DNA from: Polaribacter vadi
GTDB taxonomy: Bacteria > Bacteroidota > Bacteroidia > Flavobacteriales > Flavobacteriaceae
Length of the DNA stretch: 64,000 nucleotides
Assembly (NCBI RefSeq): GCF_018861005.1
Contig: NZ_JAHKQL010000006.1
Span: 1-64,000, forward strand
Direction: 5' to 3'
Within the stretch, counting starts at the first letter, position 1, and each line of letters starts with the position of its first letter. Below the pieces are notes generated by a model. That model did not search any database. It worked only from the letters and a program-made list of their open reading frames with translations, and had not been told where the DNA came from. Positions 46,084 to 53,534 of the stretch are shown piece by piece. A program made the position numbers and the translations under genes.

Positions 46084-47291
46084 CTAAAATAATTATAATT
46101 GGAGGTGGTGCAGCAGGATATTTTACAGCCATAAATGCCAAAGAAAACAATCCTGATTTAGACATCACCATTCTCGAAAAAGGAAAAGATGTTTTACAAA
46201 AAGTTAAAATTTCTGGTGGTGGACGCTGTAATGTAACTCACGCTTGTTTTATTCCTAAAGATTTGGTGCAGTTCTACCCAAGAGGGAAAAAAGAACTTTT
46301 AGGTCCTTTTCATCAATTTATGACAGGAGACACTTTTGAATGGTTTGAAGAAAGAGATGTGCCTTTAAAAATTGAAGACGATAATCGTGTTTTTCCTGAA
46401 GCAAATACAAGTCAAGCAATTATAGATTGTTTTCAAAATGCTGTTGATAAGCTACAAATTAAAGTGTTAACAAACTGTGGTGTAAATGAAGTTTATCAAC
46501 AAGAAAATGAGTGGGTTATCAACACAAAAAATAAAATTTTTACAGCTGATAAAGTTGTTTTTGCTGCTGGTAGTTCTAAAAAAGTTTGGGATTTATGTAA
46601 ATCTTTAAATCATTCTATTGTAGAACCAGTTCCGTCTTTATTTACGTTTAACATTAACGATAAAAGACTTGTAGATTTATTAGGGACTTCTGTGCCCAAT
46701 GCTACTGTAAATATTGTGGGTACAAAATTAGAAGCTTCTGGGCCGTTATTAATTACACATTGGGGTATGAGTGGTCCAGCTATTTTAAAATTATCTGCTT
46801 TTGGTGCAAGAATTTTAGCTGATAAAAATTATCAATATAATGTAAGTGTCAATTGGTTATCTAGACCAACTGATAAGGTTTTAAACGTTTTATTAAATCT
46901 AAAAAAGAAAGAACCACGTAAAACTGTAATCTTAAAATCACCTTTTTTTGAAATTTCAAAAAGATTATGGGAACGTTTTGTAATTGCATCAGAAATAAAA
47001 AATAATCAAAATTGGGCAGATTTAAAGAATTCTCAATTAGAGAATTTAGCAAATCAATTAACAAAAGGAACTTTTAATGCCAATGGCAGAACTACTTTTA
47101 AAGATGAATTTGTAACTGCAGGTGGTGTAGATTTAAAAGAAATTAATTTTAAACGCTTTGAAAGTAAGCAACATAAAAATTTATTCTTTGTAGGTGAAGT
47201 TTTAAATATTGATGCTGTTACTGGTGGATTTAACTTTCAGAATGCTTGGACAGGTGGTTATATTTGCGCTAAAGCATTAGCTGAAAATTAA
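46080..47291 (+). CDS. NAD(P)/FAD-dependent oxidoreductase (HI0933/YhiN/BaiN-like)
   Basis: A flavoprotein of 403 residues. The FAD dinucleotide loop GGGAAGYFTA is at 8-17, the family signature SGGGRCNVTHA is near 45, and the C-terminal FAD-binding segment has FVGEVLNIDAVTGGFNFQNAW. The family is widespread, with members implicated in bile-acid reduction in gut bacteria, but its role in most bacteria is unknown. Translation is coupled to the GHMP kinase. No other redox partner is adjacent. Confidence 0.93.
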   Translation: MTKIIIIGGGAAGYFTAINAKENNPDLDITILEKGKDVLQKVKISGGGRCNVTHACFIPKDLVQFYPRGKKELLGPFHQFMTGDTFEWFEERDVPLKIEDDNRVFPEANTSQAIIDCFQNAVDKLQIKVLTNCGVNEVYQQENEWVINTKNKIFTADKVVFAAGSSKKVWDLCKSLNHSIVEPVPSLFTFNINDKRLVDLLGTSVPNATVNIVGTKLEASGPLLITHWGMSGPAILKLSAFGARILADKNYQYNVSVNWLSRPTDKVLNVLLNLKKKEPRKTVILKSPFFEISKRLWERFVIASEIKNNQNWADLKNSQLENLANQLTKGTFNANGRTTFKDEFVTAGGVDLKEINFKRFESKQHKNLFFVGEVLNIDAVTGGFNFQNAWTGGYICAKALAEN

Positions 47292-47314
47292 TCTTTTTTT
47301 GTTATTTTAAATAA

Positions 47315-47380
47315 AGTGAAACGAAATTGAGAATTCTTGAGATATAAATATTAGAAATTTCTCCATAAAATCGAAATGAC
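47315..47380. repeat. possible degenerate intergenic repeat
   Basis: The run containing GAAATTTCTCC and ending TCGAAATGAC resembles, from memory, a family of intergenic repeats in flavobacteria that end in TCGAAATGACA. Only one copy is in the window, so it cannot be confirmed from this sequence. Confidence 0.3.
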
Positions 47381-47407
47381 AAACGAATACTTAAAAACTA
47401 ATTTATA

Positions 47408-47962
47408 ATGGCAAGAACAGAATCTAACGAATTTAAAACAGGCACAAAAGCTCCAGATTTTAATCTAATAAATTCTATTGATGATAAAAATTACTCTTTA
47501 AATGATTTAAAAGGTGATAAAGGAACTGTTATTATGTTTATCTGTAATCATTGTCCGTTTGTAATTCACGTAAATGCTGAATTAGTAAAAATAGCAAATG
47601 AGTATCAGCAAAATGGCATCAATTTTATAGCTATAAGTTCTAATGATGTTGATAATTACCCTCAAGATGCACCTCATCTAATGAAAGAATTGGCTGCAAA
47701 AGAAAAGTATACTTTTCCTTATTTATATGATGACACACAAGAAGTTGCTAAAGCTTACGATGCTGCTTGTACTCCAGATTTTTATGTTTTTGATACTGAT
47801 TTAAAATCAGTTTATCATGGACAATTAGATGATTCTAGACCTGGAAATGGCAAATCTGTTACAGGTTTTGATTTAAGAACTTCTTTAAACAATATATTAA
47901 CACTTAAAAATCCGTTAGAAAACCAAAAGCCAAGTGTAGGTTGTGGTATTAAATGGAAATAA
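47408..47962 (+). CDS. thioredoxin-fold protein (peroxiredoxin-like)
   Basis: A 184-residue cytoplasmic protein with an AhpC/TSA-type thioredoxin fold. It starts GTKAPDFNLINS, the usual entry of this fold. The active-site region reads FICNHCPFV, with Cys46 and Cys49 as a CxxC pair in place of the PxxxTxxC of true peroxiredoxins, so a disulfide reductase role is more likely than peroxidase. The C-terminus has a further Cys (VGCGIKW). Stands alone; no signal peptide. Confidence 0.9.
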   Translation: MARTESNEFKTGTKAPDFNLINSIDDKNYSLNDLKGDKGTVIMFICNHCPFVIHVNAELVKIANEYQQNGINFIAISSNDVDNYPQDAPHLMKELAAKEKYTFPYLYDDTQEVAKAYDAACTPDFYVFDTDLKSVYHGQLDDSRPGNGKSVTGFDLRTSLNNILTLKNPLENQKPSVGCGIKWK

Positions 47963-48010
47963 AATATTACATTTTAACTAGAACTTAGGCGTTAACAAAG
48001 AAGATTGCTT

Positions 48011-48018
48011 TATATTTG
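48011..48018 (+). promoter_or_regulatory. -7 box for the small membrane protein gene
   Basis: TATATTTG on the plus strand, 52 bases before the ATG at 48071, and directly before a perfect palindrome. Confidence 0.5.
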
Positions 48019-48023
48019 TATTC

Positions 48024-48042
48024 AATTAGTTTAAAACTAATT
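48024..48042 (+). promoter_or_regulatory. 9-1-9 palindrome near a transcription start
   Basis: AATTAGTTT-A-AAACTAATT is a perfect inverted repeat with a one-base centre, placed 5 bases after the -7 box, over the likely start point. It could be an operator. It is AT-rich, so chance is not negligible. Confidence 0.4.
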
Positions 48043-48070
48043 ACACTCTTCCCCCAAGAAAAATTCTACT

Positions 48071-48271
48071 ATGAAAAAATACTTGAATCTTTTTTGGGCT
48101 ATTTTAGCAACAATAATCATTTTTAACGAGTTAAAAACGAATCAAATTAATTCAATTACTATTTTAGGTAAAGAATTTAAATTTTGGTTTTTAGCATTTG
48201 TATGGTTAATAATAGGTGTTAAAAATTATTATTATTTCATACAAAAACTTTTAAAAATTAGTCAAAAGTAA
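48071..48271 (+). CDS. small two-helix membrane protein
   Basis: A 66-residue protein with two hydrophobic segments (about 5-20, LNLFWAILATIIIF, and 38-55, FWFLAFVWLIIGVK) joined by a polar loop and a basic end, so both ends probably face the same side. No family recognised. It has a promoter box and a palindrome upstream, and its last 14 bases overlap the convergent lipoprotein gene. The sequence composition and promoter support a real gene. Confidence 0.6.
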   Translation: MKKYLNLFWAILATIIIFNELKTNQINSITILGKEFKFWFLAFVWLIIGVKNYYYFIQKLLKISQK

Positions 48272-49766
48272 TATTTTGATATGCTCCAATATCAGGATTT
48301 GTAGTTCTATCTACCCCTAATATATCAAAAGAAAAAGATGTTGTTTTTGCTTTGTTTATAGCATCAGAATCTTGACCAATAATAAAATCTTCATTTTGCG
48401 AATCTCTAAAATTTGAAAATCCGTTTAAAATTATATTTTGATAATTGGTATTGTTTTCGAAATCTAACTCATAAAAACCTATGTAAGAACCACTTACATC
48501 GTTAAATTGAATCATAGAATTGCTAATATTATAGTTGAATAAGCTACCTTCAACTTTATCTAAAACAAATTCGATATTGTTGTTCCCATTAAAAATACAA
48601 TTTGTAAAATTAGCCGCTTTTAAGTCTCTAGTTTCTATAATTTCTTGTCCATTTTCATCATTATAAACAAAGAAATTATTTACTAAAACTGCAGGTAATT
48701 GTCTAATCCCATTGTTCCAAAAGTTTGCAAAAGTACTGTGAGTAAAATTATAAGTACCACCAATGGTTGCTGCTAAAGAAGCTTCGCCTGCAGAACCAAT
48801 TACAACATTATGTGCTTCTATATTGGTTTCTCTTGCTAAAATTCCAAAATTAGAATGGTTGTAGATTTCTGTATTTTGCAACTTTAAAGTTGGGTTGGTA
48901 TCAGAGCCAATACTATCAATTAAAATACCTATAACTCCGTTTTTAATTTGTGCATGATAAACTTCGTTGTCTTTGCTTCCTGCACGCATCCAAATTGTAC
49001 CCCATTGACCTGGAGTTTGGTTAAATCTATGCTCTAAACGATCTCCTTCAAAAACTACTTTTTCATTTAGAGTTCCATTTACTTTTAAAGTGGCTTTATC
49101 ATCGATTATTAAACCAGAATTATCATGAAAATAGAGTTTTGCACCAGCTTCTATAGTTAATGTTTTATTAGCAGGCACAGCTGCATAGCCATAAATTACT
49201 GTAGGTTTTGTATTTGTAATCGTTAACTCTGTATCTAATAAATATCTTCCTTTTATTGTTGTTGCTTGTCCATCTATGGTTAAACTATCAATTTTCATTG
49301 TAATTGGGTCTCTATCAGGAAAAATAAAATTGGCATCTTGTACTAAAGTAACCAAATCTACATCTTGCTGATTTGTTCCTGTATCAAACAAAATACGATC
49401 TGTATATAAAGGATCTGAAATTGTACTTTCATCAATGGTAGTTTCAACAAAAACAAAAATACTATCTTTTGCTAAAATATCTATATCGTTAAATTCTTTA
49501 CCTGGTATACCATCAACATTTAATCTATAGTTAGATGTGGTTCCATTTTCTAAAGAAATTTGCGGAATTGTAATGGCTTCATTACCTCTATTATAAACTT
49601 TTAAATTATAAGTTGCAGAACCAATGTTTGTAAAAATAGTATCTAAAAAAACAGTGTCTTTAGAGAATTCTAAACTACCAAAACTAGGTACTGTAGAAAA
49701 ATCTTTTCTACAAGAACTCATAGAAATTAAAGCAACACAAATTAAAAAAGTAATAAAATAACGCAT
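48258..49766 (-). CDS. beta-helix lipoprotein
   Basis: A 502-residue surface or periplasmic lipoprotein; lipobox ends at Cys19 (SMSSC). The N-terminal third is beta-sandwich-like (LEFSKDTVFLDTIFTNIGSATYNLKV). From about 180 the sequence shows the regular short turns of a right-handed parallel beta-helix (IIDDKATLKVNG, GIRQLPAVLVNNFF). No catalytic residues of a polysaccharide lyase could be picked out. It is adjacent to the glutaminyl cyclase gene on the same strand, 43 bases apart, so they may be co-transcribed. Confidence 0.82.
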   Translation of the reverse strand: MRYFITFLICVALISMSSCRKDFSTVPSFGSLEFSKDTVFLDTIFTNIGSATYNLKVYNRGNEAITIPQISLENGTTSNYRLNVDGIPGKEFNDIDILAKDSIFVFVETTIDESTISDPLYTDRILFDTGTNQQDVDLVTLVQDANFIFPDRDPITMKIDSLTIDGQATTIKGRYLLDTELTITNTKPTVIYGYAAVPANKTLTIEAGAKLYFHDNSGLIIDDKATLKVNGTLNEKVVFEGDRLEHRFNQTPGQWGTIWMRAGSKDNEVYHAQIKNGVIGILIDSIGSDTNPTLKLQNTEIYNHSNFGILARETNIEAHNVVIGSAGEASLAATIGGTYNFTHSTFANFWNNGIRQLPAVLVNNFFVYNDENGQEIIETRDLKAANFTNCIFNGNNNIEFVLDKVEGSLFNYNISNSMIQFNDVSGSYIGFYELDFENNTNYQNIILNGFSNFRDSQNEDFIIGQDSDAINKAKTTSFSFDILGVDRTTNPDIGAYQNITFD

Positions 49767-49809
49767 AAATCAATTTTTATAAAAATAGAACTTTAAAATG
49801 AATGGTTTA

Positions 49810-50847
49810 TTATTCAGTTATTAATTTGATTTCAAAAAGTTTACCCCAATTTTTACCCGTAACAAAAAGTCTATCATTAGCAGCATCGTAAGCAATACCA
49901 TTTAAAACATCATCTTGATCTTTTAATTTTTGAGTTTTCTCCATTTCTTTAACTAAACCTTTTAAATTTATAATACCATCTACAACACCATTTTTAGGGT
50001 TTATAATTGCTATTAAAGGTTTTTGCCAATAGTTCGCATATATTTTACCATTAACCCACTCTAATTCGTTTAACTTTTTAAGTGATAATTTATTTGTATA
50101 CGCTTGTATAGCTCTTTTTTCATTTAATGTTTCTAAATCTAAAAACCATATTTTATTAGAACCATCAGATTTTATAAATTCTCTATCATTATGTGTTAAA
50201 CCCCAACCTTCTTTACTTTTATTGTACTTAAACTCACTCTCTTGTTTAAACGTTTTTAAATCATACACAAAACCTTTTTTAGCTTCCCAAGTTAGCCAAT
50301 ACACTTTATCATTAACTATGGTCATTCCTTCACCAAAAAATTGTTTATCTAAATCTATTTTTTGTAGCACTTTACCTGATTTAATATCCACTTTTCTCAG
50401 CGTAGACTGCCCTCTTCTACCAGTTGTTTCATATAAAAAACCATTGCTGTACTCTAAACCTTGTGTAAATGCATTAGTGTCATGTGGATAAGAATTTACA
50501 ATTTCAAAGTTGTAAAGCACAGGTTTTTTGTCAGCAAAAATTTCAAAAGAATTGTTTAATTTTTTCGTTTTTCCAGGATAAAAAGCCAATGAAGAAACAG
50601 AATGTTTACCTACACCAAAATCTGCAGCATTTAACGTTAACGAATTTCCATCCGAAGAAATTTCTTTTCCGTTTACAAAAAACTGAACACTATTAACTTG
50701 TTGGTTATTTTCTTCTTTTAAAGTGATCGTAATTTTATCTTTAATCGTATTTTTTTTGGTTACATTTAAAGTAAACTTGTAATCTTTATCGCAACTTGTA
50801 AATAAAAAGAACGATAATAGTAATGTAACAAAAGCAATTTTCTTCAT
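49810..50847 (-). CDS. glutaminyl-peptide cyclotransferase (plant/bacterial type)
   Basis: A beta-propeller enzyme that turns N-terminal Gln into pyroglutamate. Lipoprotein signal with Cys19 (FTSC); a small Ig-like domain at about 25-105; then the five-bladed propeller beginning YPHDTNAFTQGLEY, with FGEGMTI, VYWLTWE and ELEWVNGKIYANYW, all typical of plant-type Q-cyclases. 345 residues. It may modify exported proteins, since T9SS substrates often have Gln after signal removal. First gene ahead of the beta-helix lipoprotein. Confidence 0.9.
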   Translation of the reverse strand: MKKIAFVTLLLSFFLFTSCDKDYKFTLNVTKKNTIKDKITITLKEENNQQVNSVQFFVNGKEISSDGNSLTLNAADFGVGKHSVSSLAFYPGKTKKLNNSFEIFADKKPVLYNFEIVNSYPHDTNAFTQGLEYSNGFLYETTGRRGQSTLRKVDIKSGKVLQKIDLDKQFFGEGMTIVNDKVYWLTWEAKKGFVYDLKTFKQESEFKYNKSKEGWGLTHNDREFIKSDGSNKIWFLDLETLNEKRAIQAYTNKLSLKKLNELEWVNGKIYANYWQKPLIAIINPKNGVVDGIINLKGLVKEMEKTQKLKDQDDVLNGIAYDAANDRLFVTGKNWGKLFEIKLITE

Positions 50848-50960
50848 TTTAATATTTATTTTATATGATTTAAAGTAGCTAAAAATAACTTTTAACCACT
50901 TATATTTAGTGTTTTAAACCAGAAATTCATTAGAACTACAAAGAAAAGTAATTTATTTAT

Positions 50961-50989
50961 TTGTAAATTAAAAAATATCCTTAAATTTG
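50961..50989 (+). promoter_or_regulatory. promoter of rpmE2
   Basis: TTG at 50961-50963, an 18-base spacer and TAAATTTG at 50982-50989 make a full flavobacterial -33/-7 promoter. The leader of about 90 bases contains GTAAAG and CTTTAC arms (about 51030-51050) that could form a small hairpin. Confidence 0.8.
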
Positions 50990-51088
50990 CATCCTCAAAA
51001 TAGTAATTTATAGCTATTTAGAGAATTTTGTAAAGCCTTACCAACTTTACTTTGCAAACATAACATTAAAGAATTAAAATATTATAAA

Positions 51089-51340
51089 ATGAAAAAAGGA
51101 ATTCATCCAGAAAATTATAGAATGGTAGCTTTTAAAGACATGTCTAACGAAGACGTTTTTTTAACACGTTCTACTGTAGACACTAAAGAAACTTTAGAAG
51201 TTGATGGTGTAGAGTATCCTTTAGTAAAATTAGAGATTTCTAGAACATCTCACCCATTTTACACTGGTAAATCTAAACTTATTGATGCTGCAGGACGTAT
51301 TGACAAGTTCAAAAACAAATACGCAAAATTCAAGAAATAA
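51089..51340 (+). CDS. rpmE2: 50S ribosomal protein L31 type B
   Basis: An 83-residue protein of the large ribosomal subunit. It starts [20 protein letters not shown] and later has [17 protein letters not shown], the classic L31 type B sequence. It lacks the zinc-binding cysteines of type A, so it does not need zinc. It is monocistronic, with a strong promoter, a long leader and a perfect terminator, as expected for a highly expressed ribosomal protein. Confidence 0.97.
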   Translation: MKKGIHPENYRMVAFKDMSNEDVFLTRSTVDTKETLEVDGVEYPLVKLEISRTSHPFYTGKSKLIDAAGRIDKFKNKYAKFKK

Positions 51341-51364
51341 TTTTCTTAGAGTTTTAACAATATC

Positions 51365-51392
51365 AAAAGCCTCAACAATTGTTGAGGCTTTT
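51365..51392 (+). terminator. rpmE2 terminator
   Basis: A perfect 28-base palindrome with core GCCTCAACA/TGTTGAGGC and a T-rich tail on the plus strand. Confidence 0.93.
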
Positions 51393-51420
51393 TCTTTTCA
51401 ATAAAATTAAAAAATAATTA

Positions 51421-51520
51421 TTTGGGCGTTTCCTTTCAGGTCGGGTTTTACGCTACAATCTTTTTTTAGCTGAAAAAAACAGCTTAAAAAAGGATTTCCA
51501 CTGCAACCCCTAACGCAATT
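51421..51520. repeat. nested-hairpin intergenic element
   Basis: A GC-richer island of about 100 bases in AT-rich DNA. Three nested arm pairs are visible: GCGTT (51426-51430) with AACGC (51512-51516); GGGTT (51443-51447) with AACCC (51505-51509); and AATCTTTTTTTAGCTG (51457-51472) with the complementary run 51480-51496. It is non-coding and follows a terminator. It resembles, from memory, an intergenic element repeated in many Bacteroidota genomes. It could be a mobile non-coding repeat or a structured RNA. Confidence 0.6.
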
Positions 51521-51591
51521 ATTTGCCAACTTTTTTAATTATTTTAAAACAAATAGATTACTTTTAATCTTCTTAAAAACGAAAATTAAAA

Positions 51592-53097
51592 ATGAGAAAT
51601 ACCATACTTTCTATTTTAATAACTGCAACTATTCTTTCTGGAGTTTTAGTCTATTTTTTACCACATATTGGTAATATAATACTGCTCTCAATATCAGGAT
51701 TATTAACCTTAATAGCCATTTACGATAGTTTACAAACCAAGCACTCATTATTGAGAGCTTTTCCTTTAATAGCTCGTTTACGTTGGTTTTTTGAAGAAGA
51801 AAGAGATAAAATTCAGCAATATTTTATAGAAGACAATTTAAATGGCACACCAATAAATAGAGAAAAAAGAAGTATCGTTTACCAAAGAGCAAAATTAGCA
51901 AAAGACACTATACCTTTTGGCACACAACATAATGTATATGAAAAAGGATATGAATTTGTAAAACACTCTTTATTTCCTAAAACTCATCATCAAACAAAAG
52001 GAGAAAGAGTTCTTTTTGGTTCTGATAAATGCACAAAAAAGTATAGTGGCTCTATTATAAATATTTCTGCAATGTCTTTTGGTTCTTTAAGTAGTCATGC
52101 AATTATGGCTTTAAATCAAGGAGCTAAAATGGGCAATTTTGCACACAACACAGGTGAAGGAGGAATATCTCCTTATCATTTACAAGGTGGAGATTTAATT
52201 TTTCAAGTGGGTACAGGTTATTTTGGAGCAGGAAAATCTGTAGATGGCAAACGTGTTTTTGATGAATATATTTTTAAACAAAACGTAATAAGACCAGAAG
52301 TAAAAATGATTGAAATAAAATTCTCTCAAGGTGCAAAACCTGGTCATGGAGGCATTTTACCAGCCAAGAAAAACACACCTGAAATTGCAAAAATTAGAGC
52401 TGTAGAAGCAGGTACTCAAGTAGATTCTCCTCCAGGTCATTCTGCGTTTTCTAATTATTCTGAAATGATTGATTTTATTCAGAAAGTAAGAGATTTATCA
52501 GAAGGAAAACCTGTGGGAATTAAGTTCTGTGTAGGTAATAATGATGAAATTGAACAAATGATTAAAGCTTTTGCTGAAGCTAACAATTACCCAGATTTTA
52601 TTTCTGTTGATGGTGGAGAAGGTGGTACAGGTGCTGCTCCCTTAGAATTTACCAATTATATTGGATCTCCTTTAGTAGAGGGGTTAGTTTTTGTAAATAA
52701 ACTTTTAATACAATACAATTTAAAACATCATATTAAAATAATTGCTTCTGGTAAAGCTATTGATGCTTTTGATATTGTAAAATATCTTGCTTTAGGTGCA
52801 GATGCAATAGGAATGGCAAGAAGCTTTATGCTAAGTTTAGGCTGCATACAAGCTAGAGAGTGTAATTTAGATACTTGCCCAGTTGGAGTAGCTACACAAG
52901 ATGAAGACTTAGTTGAAGCTTTAGTAGTAGAACAAAAAAACGTTCGTGTTAAAAATTACCATAATAAAACTATTACAGCTGTAAAAGAAATGGTTGCAGC
53001 TATTGGTTTAGATTCTATTGAAGATATACAAGCAAATCAAGTATTTAGACGTAGAAAAGACGAAGAGATTGCAAGTTTAGAAGAGATATATTATTAA
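51592..53097 (+). CDS. FMN-binding glutamate synthase family protein
   Basis: A 501-residue membrane-anchored flavoprotein. Two hydrophobic segments (about 5-21 and 27-44) precede a TIM-barrel domain like the FMN domain of glutamate synthase: GAKPGHGGILP near 242, VDGGEGGTGAAPLEF near 344, and Cys residues in LGCIQARECNLDTCPVG near 425 that match the 3Fe-4S ligands of GltB. There is no glutaminase domain, so it is not a complete glutamate synthase; the electron partner and product are unknown. Single gene with terminator. Confidence 0.92.
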   Translation: MRNTILSILITATILSGVLVYFLPHIGNIILLSISGLLTLIAIYDSLQTKHSLLRAFPLIARLRWFFEEERDKIQQYFIEDNLNGTPINREKRSIVYQRAKLAKDTIPFGTQHNVYEKGYEFVKHSLFPKTHHQTKGERVLFGSDKCTKKYSGSIINISAMSFGSLSSHAIMALNQGAKMGNFAHNTGEGGISPYHLQGGDLIFQVGTGYFGAGKSVDGKRVFDEYIFKQNVIRPEVKMIEIKFSQGAKPGHGGILPAKKNTPEIAKIRAVEAGTQVDSPPGHSAFSNYSEMIDFIQKVRDLSEGKPVGIKFCVGNNDEIEQMIKAFAEANNYPDFISVDGGEGGTGAAPLEFTNYIGSPLVEGLVFVNKLLIQYNLKHHIKIIASGKAIDAFDIVKYLALGADAIGMARSFMLSLGCIQARECNLDTCPVGVATQDEDLVEALVVEQKNVRVKNYHNKTITAVKEMVAAIGLDSIEDIQANQVFRRRKDEEIASLEEIYY

Positions 53098-53123
53098 AAT
53101 CTTCATAAGTCAAATCAAAAAAA

Positions 53124-53158
53124 AAATCACCATTAACTTAATAAATTAATGGTGATTT
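53124..53158 (+). terminator. terminator of the FMN protein gene
   Basis: AAATCACCATTAA (53124-53136) and TTAATGGTGATTT (53146-53158) form a perfect 13-bp stem, with T-rich DNA after it on the plus strand. It may also serve the convergent small gene. Confidence 0.88.
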
Positions 53159-53213
53159 CTTTTTCCTAATAAATAGGAAATAAATAAATTTCTAAAAAGT
53201 TTTAACGAGCTTT

Positions 53214-53402
53214 TTAAACTGCTACTTCTCTGTTCAAATAACGAAATCTATTCAACTTTTCTAAAACTTTCATAGCTTTAAAAGCTGCTAAATCACTTAC
53301 TGCTTCGTTTATATGTCTATAACTGTTAGACTTTTCAACAAGGTTTTTGTAACGTTTTTGTAATTGCTTTTTAAAATTTGAAAGCTGTACTTTGTAGTGC
53401 AT
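53214..53402 (-). CDS. small basic helical protein
   Basis: A 62-residue cytoplasmic protein, basic, with a heptad-like pattern (LSNFKKQLQKRYKNLVEKSN and AAFKAMKVLEKLNRF) that suggests two helices in a hairpin or coiled coil. It is reminiscent of the short Lacal_2735-type flavobacterial proteins, but the match is weak. The start at the ATG at 53402 is fixed by a strong promoter whose -33 lies at 53459-53457, so the longer frame starting at 53459 would begin upstream of transcription. Function unknown. Confidence 0.75.
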   Translation of the reverse strand: MHYKVQLSNFKKQLQKRYKNLVEKSNSYRHINEAVSDLAAFKAMKVLEKLNRFRYLNREVAV

Positions 53403-53429
53403 AATAATGGGGGTTTTAATATTATATTT

Positions 53430-53459
53430 CAAATGTAATAAAAAATTATTAACTAGCAA
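53430..53459 (-). promoter_or_regulatory. promoter of the small helical protein gene
   Basis: On the minus strand: TTG at 53459-53457, a 19-base spacer and TACATTTG at 53437-53430. A full match to the flavobacterial -33/-7 layout, 27 bases before the ATG. Confidence 0.8.
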
Positions 53460-53534
53460 TTAATAGTATATCATAAAATCTTCTTAAAAGAAATACATTG
53501 TCTTTTATACTTTTTAATCAGTTTAGAAATCAAA

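Noticed and set aside
53403-53459. N-terminal extension of the small helical protein
   Set aside because: The promoter -33 and -7 elements occupy this stretch, so translation must begin downstream at 53402.
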